Source of the DNA: Pseudevernia furfuracea
Lineage: Eukaryota > Ascomycota > Lecanoromycetes > Lecanorales > Parmeliaceae
Reading direction: 5' to 3'
Length of the DNA stretch: 64,000 bases
Assembly: GCA_022315425.1 (NCBI GenBank)
Contig: JAIUPT010000036.1
Location: forward strand, 496,001 to 560,000
Positions 32,647-44,277 of this stretch are shown here, piece after piece. The translations under genes were made by a program, and so were the position numbers. A model generated the notes under the pieces. That model was not told the origin of the DNA. It ran no database searches and was given only the letters and a program-made list of their open reading frames with translations. The stretch's first letter is position 1; every line of letters begins with the position of its first letter.

Positions 32647-34843
32647 GTGTAATCTTTTGGGTCGAACGACCTCTCCAAACACTCTGAGCATAAGGGCAGA
32701 GAAGTAGAAAAGGCGAAATGGTAGATAAGAGTTTCCTCTACTTCATGAAATTTGGTGCGATTGCCATTTTATACAAAGGTTCGTTGACGGGTTACCGTAC
32801 ATGTACATTTCGATAAGAGCCCGACTTCGAACGACGTCTTGTGGTGTGTCTTGGTTCTGCGTATAGTCTTAATGATTCAAAGATCAGACATCTTGCGGCC
32901 GCGAAGCACGACCGGAATTTGAGCCCGTTGCTGATTCACGCACCAACAAAGACAGCGCTTGTGTATAATCTCAAGTAACCACTCTGACGTCCTTACGTTT
33001 CGCTGAACTCTGCCTCTTCATATTTCGTAGTCTGTTTGTACCTAGGAAGCTCGCCACCTATAACAAGTAAGGTGATAACTCAAGTCTATCCCTAGATTGC
33101 TATAAGTGCCCGAAAAAATCAGTCCACAATAACGCTTATACGAATCCTATATAAAGAGCGAGAAATAGATAGTACTCACCTAGCCCCGTTGAATTCTCTA
33201 TGTATCCTGCCTTTACGCAGATAGATACGATCGCACTTACTCCTGACCAGAATCTGTAATCTTACCATCTTGTCGGATCCACTGATCCGTTGTCGAGAAC
33301 TTGCACAACAGGTCTATCGTCTCCTGCTCGCTCATCAAATTAATCATGTTGTGACTAATCAAAGCCGATGGTCAAGACGAGAAATGCATACTTACCACCA
33401 GAGAAACCAGTAGGCAACTCGACCGCAACCCTGGATCCGAACGCGGTCCAAAACCCTGCGTCGCTTGCGTCGCAGGCATATCGCCCACAATAGCACATTA
33501 TCATATGGACCATGCAACGCCTACTGAAGACTGTAGGTGGAGGACCGGGCGCACCTTCAGAGACAACATTATGATTATGCTTGAATCTCATCACGACAGG
33601 GAGCCGCTTATCATCTCCTGTGTATCGTCAGCTTCTCTTCGACTTAAGGTCCCTTACTGAACTTCTGTGCGGAAAGGAAACACGCGCCTCCTGCACCCGC
33701 CAAGACTTTACGCTTGGACCTCGGATAACGCCCCGTCTATCATTTTGGGGCCGCTTTCCGGTATCAGGGTTAGGGCTACCGCTAGCGCCTCTGCAGGACT
33801 TTACGTGCAGACCTCCGTAGAAGCTGAACATTTGTCTATCAAGGCTTGCACGGCGTTTATGATGTCCTTCCGTTGGCGAATTGCTTCTCTTTGGACAAAA
33901 TGATTTTACTAGCGAGGAATCAGAAAAATATACAGATACAGTGCGCATTGAGAATATGCTTCAAAATCTTCGGGATCGAGATACGTGTTAAGGTTCAAGA
34001 CTCAAGTTTAGTGTAACAGGCTCGCTAGTGCCTCTTCCGGGGCCGCTTCCGGGATGCCGAGGTCCGCAGCTGCGAGATCCTTTGCTCACGTATTACACCG
34101 CAACGGCAAAGAACCATAATACTATACTCATTTGCCCGTCTTGAGTTCACTGCCTAATGTACACGCAGAAAGAGGATCATAAATTTGAAGCGGCAATGCC
34201 GTGTCCCGCCTGGCTACCAAGTTTACTATTTGTGCAAACACAGCCGTTGGCTTGCATAATGCAGCATCCATCTGCTATCTAGATCTTACATTCTAACAAG
34301 ACCGCAGGAAAGGGGAGTTTCTATAATAGGGTATATACTGTCGAGTAAAGTGGCCCGAAAGTATGCAGAATCGGGGTGCTCAGATCTCACGACGGAAGTA
34401 AAGAGTTGTGAAGAGGGGCGGAGCATGCATGCATAAGCTGACAGTCTTTGGCTGATATCGGCGGCTAAAGTTGCAGCAGATGTGCATTATTATAGGGAAG
34501 CATGCGTTTCCTTCCCGAGAAGGAAGGAGCCTGGAATCCTTTGATTTTTTGATTTTTTGAACCAGTACTGTCCTTTTTTATGAGGTGGTATTGGGATAGT
34601 GGCTAAGTAACCTGTCTAAGCCCTTTCCCTTCCCCCTTGATATGACCCTGATTCACCGCTCTTTCTTTGTGCTCGGTTATGTTCTCAACGAAGAAATTGT
34701 TAAATCTATAACGCTGTCGGTGTCGACGATTACCCATATATAAGTAGTCCCCTACCCCTTGAAAGTTCCAACCAATTCCTCTAAGGAGTTTATTTGCATT
34801 GTCAGGATCCTCACTGGCCTGTTTCTTCGTGGTGCTAGACCCA
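32647..34843. other. Intergenic, with one possible gene fragment
   Basis: No complete gene. A minus-strand coding-like fragment at 33250-33594 is listed separately. GC-rich stretches around 33700-33800 and 34020-34070 share ggggccgctttccgg/ggggccgcttccggg-type wording, possibly small diverged repeats. Confidence 0.4.
33250..33594 (-). pseudogene. Possible gene fragment, unidentified
   Basis: The minus strand reads 'CDASDAGFWTAFGSRVAVE' and on to 'LPTGFSG', then a plausible donor (gtaagt at about 33401) and acceptor (gattag at about 33356), then 'INLMSEQETIDLLCKFSTT' and 'DQWIRQD'. The codon content and splice signals look coding, but no start or plausible continuation was found on either side and I do not recognise the family. 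It is probably a relic. Confidence 0.3.
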
Positions 34844-37800
34844 ATGCTCTGCTTACTTAAACTCCTTTTACTCCACTTTCTACTAAAACATGATGGACAC
34901 ACGATCCTTGCACGTCGAACGCTGTTAGAACGAGTTCCGAAGCCTTCTGCCACGACCGTGTCGAACTTCTCCGCAGTTTCACCTCTGATTCAGGCAGACA
35001 ACAGCTCTCGTGTTACTCCCTCTGCCATTGGGATTTATAACTCTTCTCACGGCGTGACCAATGTCCCTACTCCGATGCCAGCACCATTCTATCCGAACCC
35101 GTATAATTTATTCAACTCTTCGAAGTTCAAAGCGAACTATAAGGATATCACATCAGGATTCTGCGCCATTGGAGACGACTTCTGCTCCTTCAAAGACAGC
35201 AATGAAACAATTGTTGAAGCGATCGCCACGAATTTTTCCGATCAGTGCTTGTTATGGGACGCTTCCTGCTCAGGAAATAGGACTTTGGCAATCGAAAAGT
35301 TCTTTGATATCACATTCAGCGATCAGATGCCCGGTGATTCAAACTTGAATGGAAATCTGTTGGATAACGACTGCTTTGCCCAGACAGGTTTGGTAAACCA
35401 ATCGGATTGCCAAACGTACAATCCTCCCGAGAGATTGTCAGATTTTGAGAAGATAAAGAATTGGATGAGATCATCCCAGTGCGTATCTGCTGCAAACGAA
35501 TGGATCGCAATGACAGGTCACCCCTGGGGTTACGTTTTCGAAGGCGGAATGAACGAGTCGCACGCACAAGTTGCCGCCGATGGGGCTGAATTGGAACAAA
35601 TTCATCCGGCCATTGGGTACGACAATTCCACTGCGGCCTTACCCTCTTGCTGTGGGGTTTGCGATGTCTCGGCTCAAAATGTTGACCTCTATTACTGGCC
35701 CGAGCCTGACGCGGATCTATCGTGTCTCAGCATCATCGGAGAAACCATTAGGCCACTAGACTACGGTGCCACGACGACTATATTTACCGGCATCGGGGGA
35801 CCTTGGACAGATATCTATTGGGGCTGTAATTCGGCGATTACTGGCGGATTTATCACAACAGCTGAGATCTCGACGATTGGCTCTCTGGCGGTGAAGGTTT
35901 CCAGTTTTAGTCCCTGGTCGTCTTCGCCATGTGGTGAAGATGATGCAGGGTCCCAACCCTCGAATCAATCCATAAAAGTTCGTGACGGACGTGCATCAGT
36001 CTATAAGCGCGGCCACTCTTTGATTGTGCCGTCCATCACTCAGGCAGACGGCTTGCCAGTAAGCACAGCGGTCTCTGGAGATTTCACATTGTGAGTTCGT
36101 AGCCACGAAAAGGCTCGCTGGATACTTAATAACTATATGCGTAGTACTTCTCCGTCTATTTACGCTAACTTCTATAACTTAACTATGACAGACAACTGTG
36201 GAGGAAGCATGATGTCACCAATGATGCTTAGCTTCTCCCCCGGAGAGTTGTCGACGATTGTAGGTAATCTTGCAATGACTAATGACGGCCCGATCACGAC
36301 CTACCTGACAACTCAGCAATTTGATTTCAAAGATTTACCATGCCCACCCCAAAGCATAATGGTAAAGACCTCTCATCAGGCTTTATACCACCTTAGCTGA
36401 TGTAAGCGTTTTAGGAAGCAAATTGGTACAAACCGCAGCCCGGCGAGCCATATCGCCCTCTGATTGCTATGCCCAGTCAGCTCAAGCAAATGAATCCTTG
36501 GTTCTCATACTGCACAGATGCGCTCTTTACAGCCTTCGACCCTCCAAGTGCTCTAACGGTAGCATCAGCGCTAGCTCCACTTATCCCACCCACCGACCCT
36601 AAAACCCATCCTTGGGCGCCGGTACCAAATCATACTCTGGACCCGGGAGCGAGACAGACATCAGGCGCGGAAGCGTCGATACCAGTGCCTGCGAGTGTCC
36701 CTACATTAAGTCAGCCGAAGGCAACGACCACTGCAGCTTCAGCTATTCCAAAGCAGGAGGGGGCTAGTCTTGGGGTCCAGCCTAATGACCCTACAACTCA
36801 GGAAACTCTGCCTTCGCAGCCATGGCCCATTGCAGCGGAGCCCAATCCTGAAGCAAGCAACAATCCTCAGCAAAGCAATGACCCCCAAAAGAGCAACGAT
36901 CCTAACCAAGACAGCGACCCCCAACAAGCCAGCGGTAGCGGTGGAGATTCCGGGCAAGAAGCCGACCCCAAGCCAAACAGCGACCCTAATCAAGTCGACA
37001 GCAATCAAGGATCTAATCGGAATGTAGCTCCAATACCTCTCGACTCCGGAGATCCAAGCCCAGTAACTACTACTATTGCAGGACACGTTATCACAGCTGC
37101 ATCAGACGCAATTGCAGTTGCAGATACTACTTTGACAAGAGGAGCTCCACCGATAACCGTATCTGGTACCCCGATACACTTTGGTCCATCCGCTCTCGTT
37201 GTAGGCACATCTACAATACCCCTCGCACCTAAAGTTTCGACCCAGATGATCACTACTATTGCCGGTCAAGCAATCACTGCAGCGCCAAGTATCGTTGCAA
37301 TCGCAGGGAATACTCTAAGTCCAGGCGCTCCCGGCACAAAAATTGATGGGACGATACTATCTCTCGATACAGCGGGACAGTTCGTTGTGGGCTCGAAAAT
37401 AATACCCTTGGCGTCAAAAAAACAAGAAACAATGACCACCACCATAGGCGGCCAGGTGATCACTGCTGCACCAAACGGTATTGCTGTCGCAGGGACTACT
37501 CTGAGCCCTGGAGCTCCCGGCATGACAGTCGGCGGAACATTGCTATCTTTAGACACTGCTAGCCAACTGGTGATTGGTTCGAAGACCATACCTCTTGAAT
37601 CCACATCTCCATATTTAATAACCACTGTTATTGGTGGCCAAGTCATTACCGCCGCGCCCAACGCAATTGCCATCGCTGGCACCGCCTTGACGCCAGGGGC
37701 TGCGGGCGTTACGGTGGGTGGAACGCTGGTCTCTCTCAACACAGCTGGTCAATTGGTAGTGGGTGCAAAGACCATTGTGCTTCAGAGCGGGACCACAGGC

Positions 37801-38277
37801 TTGGGAGGACTTGGTGTCGGAGTACCATCAGAAGTGGCGGACCCAGTCACCACTACGATCGATGGACAAATTATCACCGCTGGACCAACCGCTCTTGCAA
37901 TGGCAGGCACTACTTTGACTCCGGGCGCTCCCGCCTTCATCATCAATGGGACGCTTATATCTCTGAATACGGCTGCTCAGTTAGTGGTGGGTTCGAAAAC
38001 AATTCCACTTGAGAGCGAACGCGTAGGCTCGAGTGGGGAGACTGCAGGTTTAGGAGGGTTGATAATGGGAGGGTTCGGAGCGGGGGGTCCGTTTGGACGG
38101 TTCAGTACCAACTCGCCAACGCCAACGCAAGGTAATACTTCAACAGGGGCTGTCAATGGCACGAACACCGGTGTACAAGCCTTTAAGGGGGATGCAGCGA
38201 GTTTGGAAGGCCGCTTCTTGGGGAACAAGCTGGCTGTATCAGTAATTGCGATATCTGTTCTAGCGTATATGTGCTAG
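34844..38277 (+). CDS. Large GPI-anchored cell-surface protein with five C-terminal repeats
   Basis: Three exons, 34844-36090, 36145-36361, 36415-38277 (introns gtgagt..gcgtag and gtaaag..ttttag), giving 1108 aa. The start at 34844 gives a signal-type hydrophobic run ('MLCLLKLLLLHFLL'). The N-terminal half is a Cys-containing ectodomain with many Asn-glycosylation sequons. A Gln/Asn/Asp/Ser-rich low-complexity stretch follows ('NNPQQSNDPQKSNDPNQDSD'). Then come five tandem repeats of about 60-70 residues (about 37060-38030) on the pattern 'TTIxGQxITAAPxxIAxAGTTLxPGAP' plus 'GSKTIPL', a unit common in fungal wall proteins. The C-terminus is a Ser/Thr/Gly-rich linker and a hydrophobic tail ('LAVSVIAISVLAYMC') fitting GPI attachment. 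Likely wall-bound adhesin-like; ligand unknown. Confidence 0.85.
37063..38030 (+). repeat. Five in-frame coding repeats
   Basis: Each unit starts near 'TTTIxGHV/QxITA' and ends 'VGSKTIPL'. Unit starts are close to 37063, 37249, 37432, 37618 and 37849. Units 3-5 resemble each other more than unit 1, which has drifted ('DTTLTRGAPPITVSG'). Confidence 0.8.
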
Positions 38278-38284
38278 ACTATTA

Positions 38285-38395
38285 TGTGTACATCATTATC
38301 ATTATCAACATTAATATCATCATCATCATTGTTATTGTTATTATCATTATTATCATTAGTACTATTAGTACTATAATTATTGTTATTACTTATAG
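38285..38395. repeat. Trinucleotide microsatellite (cat/att/gtt type)
   Basis: An imperfect run of cat, tat, att, gtt and agt triplets over about 110 bp just 3' of the GPI-protein stop codon, probably in its 3' untranslated region. Confidence 0.8.
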
Positions 38396-38842
38396 ATGGT
38401 CTACGAGCGTTGAGGTTATTCATTGAAAGATTTCAGCGCTTGGTGGACATTTGCTCATGAGGTGAGTGATACAGCATCGTGAACCAGTGTATCCTCCCTG
38501 GGAAACACTTTCACTCATAGGACTGTGAATTACTCGTGGAGAAAGATACACAAGCAGTGGTAACAGAAGCAAATCATGTGCACATCAAGGCCTTGGGAAA
38601 CCCATACCTCCTAATCAAATCGACCTCTCTTTGCTCACCAACAAACATAGCGTTTGAGACCATAGCGCGAAGTCGAGAACAAGCTTTCCACTGCGTTAAG
38701 TGACTAGTGCTCTTGATCCTCTTGGGGGCGCTTATTTCACGACGGAGACGATGGCCAAGGGAAACATTTGGATCCATGGGAGAAAGGGGAAAAAAATTCG
38801 CCTCGGGTTTTGAGCTAGCGGACGGATTTGAATTTTATGTAC

Positions 38843-38960
38843 AAGCCGGCATTTCTTCTGTGGGGTGGCTCATACGGTTCGCCGCAGGTGCTGACGTTCT
38901 CTGGCATTGGCGACAAATTATATTACGATACTGTAAACATCAGGTTCCGGTATTCGCGCT
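38843..38960 (+). pseudogene. Possible GMC oxidoreductase fragment
   Basis: The plus strand reads 'GGSYGSPQVLTFSGIGDK'. This fits the second GMC-oxidoreductase signature (G-S-x-x-S-P-x-[LIVM]2-x2-S-G-[LIVM]-G). The similarity ends within about 15 residues on each side, and no FAD-binding N-terminus or C-terminal His is nearby. Either a relic or chance. Confidence 0.35.
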
Positions 38961-40710
38961 TGTTGAGCAAACCATGGACATGGTTCTTGCCAGGAGACGG
39001 GCTTAAGAGTAAGTCTTCATCGTGGTTCTCAAGCACGTTGCCAGCTACCGCTTCTTGTGGGACGAGTGAGACTGTGGAGCGAATGATACTATTTGGGCGA
39101 CCTGTCAAGACGACACGTGGGACAGGCGCCGAAGAATACATAGACATTCAATGCTCACGCTCTGTAAAACTTCCGAGCAACCTGATACGATAATTTGGCC
39201 TTTACTTCCATTTTCATCTTAGAAAAAGAAAGAACAAACCTATAGGCATATGACTTTCCTACACCGATTGTACTGTCATTTGATCGCTTGACCGTATGCT
39301 CGACTCACTCCAAAGCAATAATGGTTGCCTTTCTAACGTTGTGCCCGCTTTGAAAGTAAAACATCATACCTCTTGGAAGAGCGTCCAATTTGTAGAAGGT
39401 GGAGAATGGAGCGAAAACCCTAAGGTGTCGGATACAATAATTGGAAGGTTGGAAGGTCGTAGGCAGGCTGGAACGACACTACCTTGATGGTGCTATCACC
39501 AGACCAGTGCTACAGCTGCGGATAGGGAGACGCAATCTTTTTTGGGGCATTGCTTGAACTTGTGCATCAAAAACCTCATACGTTCGCAATGATGAAGTGC
39601 AAAATTGTGATTACTACAGAACATGCAGTAGGAGGTTTGAAGTGGAAGTTCGTTGCGCCTTCGCCTCGCAAGGCGAAGATTGCCCGGCCTAAGGTAGAGC
39701 TAACCGTTTCAGGTATAGAGTAAGTATCGCGGCCTCTTCGCGGGGAATTCCCGGAATAGAGTAACCCCAGAAGGGTAAAATCAGGGTGGCTGTAGCCTGT
39801 AGAGTAGCGATACAACAGTACAAGTCTGAGTAACTGAAGGCAAGCCCCTCTTGCTTTCTATCATCTCGACCAACAGCAAAAAAGGACTTGACCACCATCT
39901 AAATCAATGTGAGATCTATATCAATACTGATTGGCAGCCGTTCAAGGCTGAGCAAAAGACTAGATCAAATTTGGATTCTGCGCCAGATGTGACCAATGCA
40001 CGTTTCGGTCACCTTCCCGGAGTTCCCGCCAAGATCCTCAACTACTATACTGTACTTACTTCCCCATGTAACAGCGTCCATGAGGGATCATCCTCATCGA
40101 ACGCCCAGCTGGATGCTGATATGCGGACTCGCTAATTTTACATCAAATCGGTAACAAAGATGAACATTACGAATAACGAATGTCCTTGCTCCTGCAGCTT
40201 CTCTATCTCAGTAGGCTCAATGATCCTTCCACCAACTAAACCCGTCAAAATGTCTGTGTAAAGCGCACATATATCCAAGACTTCTATGTTAGCTGCGCAA
40301 GGTAGAGTAAGTACTTCTATAGCTATTCCTCACGGCTGCCGCGGATGGATCCAACTGATTAGTATCATTCATTGCCCGGATTCGTTCATTGATCACCTCA
40401 ACCGAATGCCTTTGTACCTACATGAGAAAATAGACTAGTCTCTGTCATTGCGGATTTGGTAGTACATATGCCAATACTCCTGAATCCTTGGCTTGAGAAA
40501 TAGCGAGGTCACCGAAGCCTGCATGACCGAATGCGGATAGCTTCAAATATTCGCGTAATGAGGAATTCGGTCATCGAGAGCATCCTCAGCGGTCTGACAA
40601 AAATTTCGATTTGGGTAACACGAGATCCATCTGGCGTTCGTACCTGCGTAATCGTCGCTAAACATGAAATCCATTACTCGGTCCTCCGGTGAGCATTGCC
40701 GCCAGCAATA

Positions 40711-40718
40711 ATATATAG
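40711..40718 (+). promoter_or_regulatory. TATA-like box
   Basis: atatatag about 120 bp before the ATG at 40837. Confidence 0.35.
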
Positions 40719-40836
40719 CAATGCGGATCTGCGAAATCTTATTGCAACATTTCTTCTCTCAAACAGATACATTGCTGCATTTCTGTTTGCTTGAGTCTTC
40801 GAAACCCCGCACTCTTGTTTCAAACCAAAATTAACA

Positions 40837-41544
40837 ATGCTTTCCCTAATCGCCGCAGCGGCGTGCCTCATCGGCAGCGTCCTAACCCAAACACCACCCA
40901 GCTACACCTTAGCCGTGACCAACCAGACACTCGGTCTCTCCTACGGCAGCGTCTCTGTAGAAGCCGGCGAGACTCTTCCCTACAAAGGTCCGACCCCCTC
41001 CCTCGCTACATTCCCACATACCGCTAACCCACAGCATCCAGTCCCCTCCAAAGCCCCCACCCTAGCCAGCACCCTCCCCCTCAACGAAACCTACATCGCC
41101 ATCCTAGTTGACACGACCGCCAACCTTTCCTCTCCCATTCCCGCCGACCTCGTCTGGTTCCAACAAGACGTCACCTTCTCCTCCGCCGGCATCGGCAGCG
41201 CAAACACCAGCGCCCAAGTGCCCTACCAATCCCCGACATCCGTTGGACACGCCTACCTCGCCCTGCTCTACACGCAACCGCCCGGCTTCATTATCCCGGC
41301 CAACTTCCCTTACAACGACACCTTTCGCGTCGCATTTAATGTGAGCAGGATAGCGGTGGATTTCCACACCCCGCTGCTCGCGGCCAATTGGTTCGTGTTA
41401 GGGAGTAATTGTTCGGCGCCGAGTTATACGGCGTCCGCTGGATATGGGTATGGAGCGAGTACGGGCTTCGCGTCGGGGACGCATGGGCCGTTCGCGAAGA
41501 AGACGGGGGTGGTGTATGCTAATGGGGCTGCGGGGAGGTATTGA
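40837..41544 (+). CDS. Secreted PEBP-like protein
   Basis: Intronless, 235 aa. Signal peptide 'MLSLIAAAACLIGSVLTQ'. The body follows phosphatidylethanolamine-binding-protein order: 'ETYIAILVDTTANLSSPIPADLVWFQQDV', then the ligand-site strand 'VPYQSPTSVGHAYLALLYTQPPGF' and 'YNDTFRVAFNVSRIAVDFHTPLLAANWFVLGSN'. The first-motif 'DPDxP' of classical PEBPs is here 'DTTANLSSPIP'. Several N-glycosylation sequons are present. A Gly/Ala/Tyr-rich tail follows the domain. Secreted fungal PEBP-like proteins have no established role; the fold binds small anionic ligands. Confidence 0.82.
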   Translation: MLSLIAAAACLIGSVLTQTPPSYTLAVTNQTLGLSYGSVSVEAGETLPYKGPTPSLATFPHTANPQHPVPSKAPTLASTLPLNETYIAILVDTTANLSSPIPADLVWFQQDVTFSSAGIGSANTSAQVPYQSPTSVGHAYLALLYTQPPGFIIPANFPYNDTFRVAFNVSRIAVDFHTPLLAANWFVLGSNCSAPSYTASAGYGYGASTGFASGTHGPFAKKTGVVYANGAAGRY

Positions 41545-42398
41545 GGCTGATTCATTTTTGGAATGGCAGGTCAAGGGATGAGGGATGTGAGTAATGAAGA
41601 ATGATTGAGAACAGTAGAGGGTGTACAAAGGTGCTTGTGTGCCTCATGGAAATAGAGTAAGAGAAATAGAGTAAGAGAAATAGACTAGGAGCACCAACAG
41701 GTGACAGAAGTCTGATCGTCCCACAATCGACTCGGCGCCGCCCTAAAATCATGAATTAATTTCCAGCTCTCGGGGACAGAAGGAGTGACCATAAATTATT
41801 CGACAACATACAATCTGAAAGATATAACAATGCAAGTTGCGCGACGATACTTAAATTCGAAGAGAGGCCTTCCTTGACCTCTTTAGCAAAACAGTCTCAA
41901 AAATTCGAAATCTATCATTTGTTGCCTTAGAGTTAGGCACCCCTCGCTGATCTGACGCAAAAATTTCTTCGTTCGACTTCAGCTACCTAAGTATATCGAG
42001 CCCCCCTTCAGATGTCACGCTCTCGCGACCATGGAATCGCGCGGTGAGCAACCTGAGCCGCGAGGTTACAGATTCTTGACATGGGTCTCCTTGGCTATAC
42101 AGCATAGGCACAGTCATTTCCAGTAGTCAGGAGTCTCGCTCGCCTAGTGCTTGATTTGCTCTATTCTCATGTCGCGATTACTAGCTCTAAGGACATTCGT
42201 CCAATGCTTGTGTCTTCTGTCATATACTTGTAGCCGTTCCTTGGCCTGTGCTCCTAGGTCGTAACATCGTTGCTGGAGGATTTCGGGATATCTACATGCA
42301 GATATTACCAATAAGAAGTCAGTCTTTTCATGGTCACACGCCCGCGGTCAACGTTTTATGTCATCTTGCAAGTCCCTTACTTCTACGGAAAGCTTCCC
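41545..42398. other. Intergenic
   Basis: No gene seen. It includes a short tandem aatagagtaagag at about 41650-41685. Confidence 0.4.
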
Positions 42399-43494
42399 CT
42401 AGATTGGACTATCGGTTACTCGTCTAAATTCACTCTCCGTGTGCCGCCAAATCTCTTCCACCATTCCCTTATCCCGGTACCCAGCCAGCAATTTCTGCAC
42501 GGTAGGAGACGCACTCGTACCATCCCAGCCAACCGAATAGATCCCACTTCCAACCTTACCACTCGTCCCTTTTGCCACATCAATTCCGTCTCCCAGCGGG
42601 ACGCCAGAGCAGCCGTCGCTACCGATACTCGCGGGTGGAAAGCTAGCACTCGTCGCTCAATACAAATGCCTCTCGCCACTCTCCTCAATCGGCAGACAGA
42701 TCCACTGGCCGAAAAGATATACGAATGCCCTCATAGCCACGCCCAGTATGCCTTCCATGCGGCTAAAGAGCGCTGTATTCACAGCGCCGGGGAAGTGATG
42801 CACGAAGCTAACGTCCGGGGCCATTTCCGCAATGGATTCGAGGCCGAGACTTATAAGCGTGCAGAGATGGCCACGTATTGCGGTCAGTGGAACACGGCGG
42901 GCCGGAAAATCGCTGGGATCCAACGAGCCTTCGAGACCGCCTCCGCCGACAGTCACGACGCGGCGAAGGGCGGAACCGCGTTGAAGCAGAGGGAGAAGGT
43001 TGGTGGTGAAGCGGAAGCGGGAGTAGAAGGTCAAGGCGGTCAGCAAGTGGAGGTGCTCGGACGTTTCTGTGGGCCAGTGGTTAGCATGGTGTCCTTTGCT
43101 CTACACGTACTGTGGATACGCCTTGGGGAAATCGATTACCACTGCGGTCCATGCTGGGAACCCCTGCGCTGAGGAACAGTATATTGATAGCCTTCTCCTT
43201 CGCCTTGATCTTCTCGCACACCTCGTCTACAACGCGCAACAAGCTTACATCCGCCTTCACAAATAGTTACTCGCCCTCCGAATTGAGCGCTTTGCAATAA
43301 GCGACAATACGGTCTCCTGCGTCTTGAGAACGGCCTACAAAGTAAGCGCGTGGCTGGCAGGAGTGTTTCGTGAACTGCTTAAGAGTTGCTTCGCCGATCC
43401 CGCTGGTGGCTCCAACGAAGACGGCGACGAGATTCCGTGGGAGAGTGGAAGAGATGAGGGTATTCGAAGACTGGACAAGGGAGAGAGCAACCAT
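42399..43494 (-). pseudogene. Short-chain dehydrogenase/reductase with two nonsense codons
   Basis: Two exons, 43494-43140 and 43066-42399, with a 73-nt intron (gtaatc..cccacag, gctaac branch). Together they form a 341-codon frame interrupted only by TAA at 43267-43269 and TGA at 42657-42659. The N-terminus has the Rossmann motif 'VAVFVGATSGIGEATLKQF' and 'AYFVGRSQDAGDRIVA'. 'INILFLSAGVPS' is the NAG-like strand and 'LTFYSRFRFTTNLLPLL' the catalytic-helix region; the YxxxK form is not clear. The frame continues after each stop with conserved-looking sequence ('FVKADVSLLRVVDEV' and 'GKVGSGIYSVGWDGTSASP'). The lesions therefore look recent. If the stops are real the gene is dead. Confidence 0.8.
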
Positions 43495-44277
43495 TGCGAT
43501 GTCGGCTACCTGTCAGAATATGAGACGACTATCTTGCCTGCAAAAAACGAGTGCCTGCTGATTGAATTATGTGGATAGTAGCGTCAGATACGTCAAGCTC
43601 AGATCAGGCAAGCAAGGAGGCATAGCATAACGTTGCTGGTGGAGGGTGAAGCAACAGGCTATAAGGGGTGACAAAAGCGGCGATCAATTAAGGTACCCGA
43701 AACTAGAGGTTGGTTCGATGATGGCGATACGAGTACTCGTAAAGGTAGACGATCAACATCTAGCGTTCTTTCCACCTTTCTCCCCCGTGTTTCTTGATCG
43801 TTGGGTCCTATCGCAAAGCTGTCGGAGTGTCTAAACCACTCCATACATATTCTAGCGTCCTTCTATGCATCCCATGTTTGTAGGACCATTCTTTGTTAGC
43901 CTGGACAAGGCGCCCGATGGTCCGGACCATTTAACCGGACTTATTAGTCCTAATGGTCCAAAGATATAGGCAGATAAGGAACTGAGCACAGCGTATCTTT
44001 TTTCCAGCCTGGAAGAGGCATTGAATCATATATGTACATCCATCTACCTACCAATCCGCGCACCCAAATGCTGTGCTCGGAATAAACAGCTCGTCTGCGA
44101 GCTAAAGGAAAGAAGCGAATGTGTAAAGGGTACCGAAACAAGCACCATGCACGCTCATCAAACTTGGTCCTCTCGGGCTGGGAAGACTTCATGCTTCCTC
44201 CCCACATGCAACGGCAGCGATTTTTGGCTTTGATTGAACATGTAGATGAGGCAGGGAGGTGCACAAACAGCACCATC
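43495..44277. other. Intergenic with a perfect 14-bp palindrome
   Basis: Upstream of the SDR relic and downstream of the CAP-like gene. Contains atggtccggaccat at 43917-43930 with nearby variants (aaccggactt, taatggtcc). No gene seen. Confidence 0.4.
43917..43930. repeat. Perfect 14-bp palindrome
   Basis: ATGGTCCGGACCAT, self-complementary, followed within 35 bp by further 'ccgga' and 'atggtcc' words. The CGG..CCG-like core recalls zinc-cluster regulator sites, but with no spacing between half sites. Confidence 0.5.

Larger units (their letters stand above)
38278..40836. other. Intergenic with microsatellite and a GMC-type relic
   Basis: A trinucleotide-rich tract (38285-38395) follows the GPI gene. 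A short fragment with a glucose-methanol-choline oxidoreductase signature lies at about 38843-38960. The rest shows no supported gene. Confidence 0.4.

Noticed and set aside
33767..33772. Telomere-type ttaggg
   Set aside because: A single copy only; not a telomeric tract.
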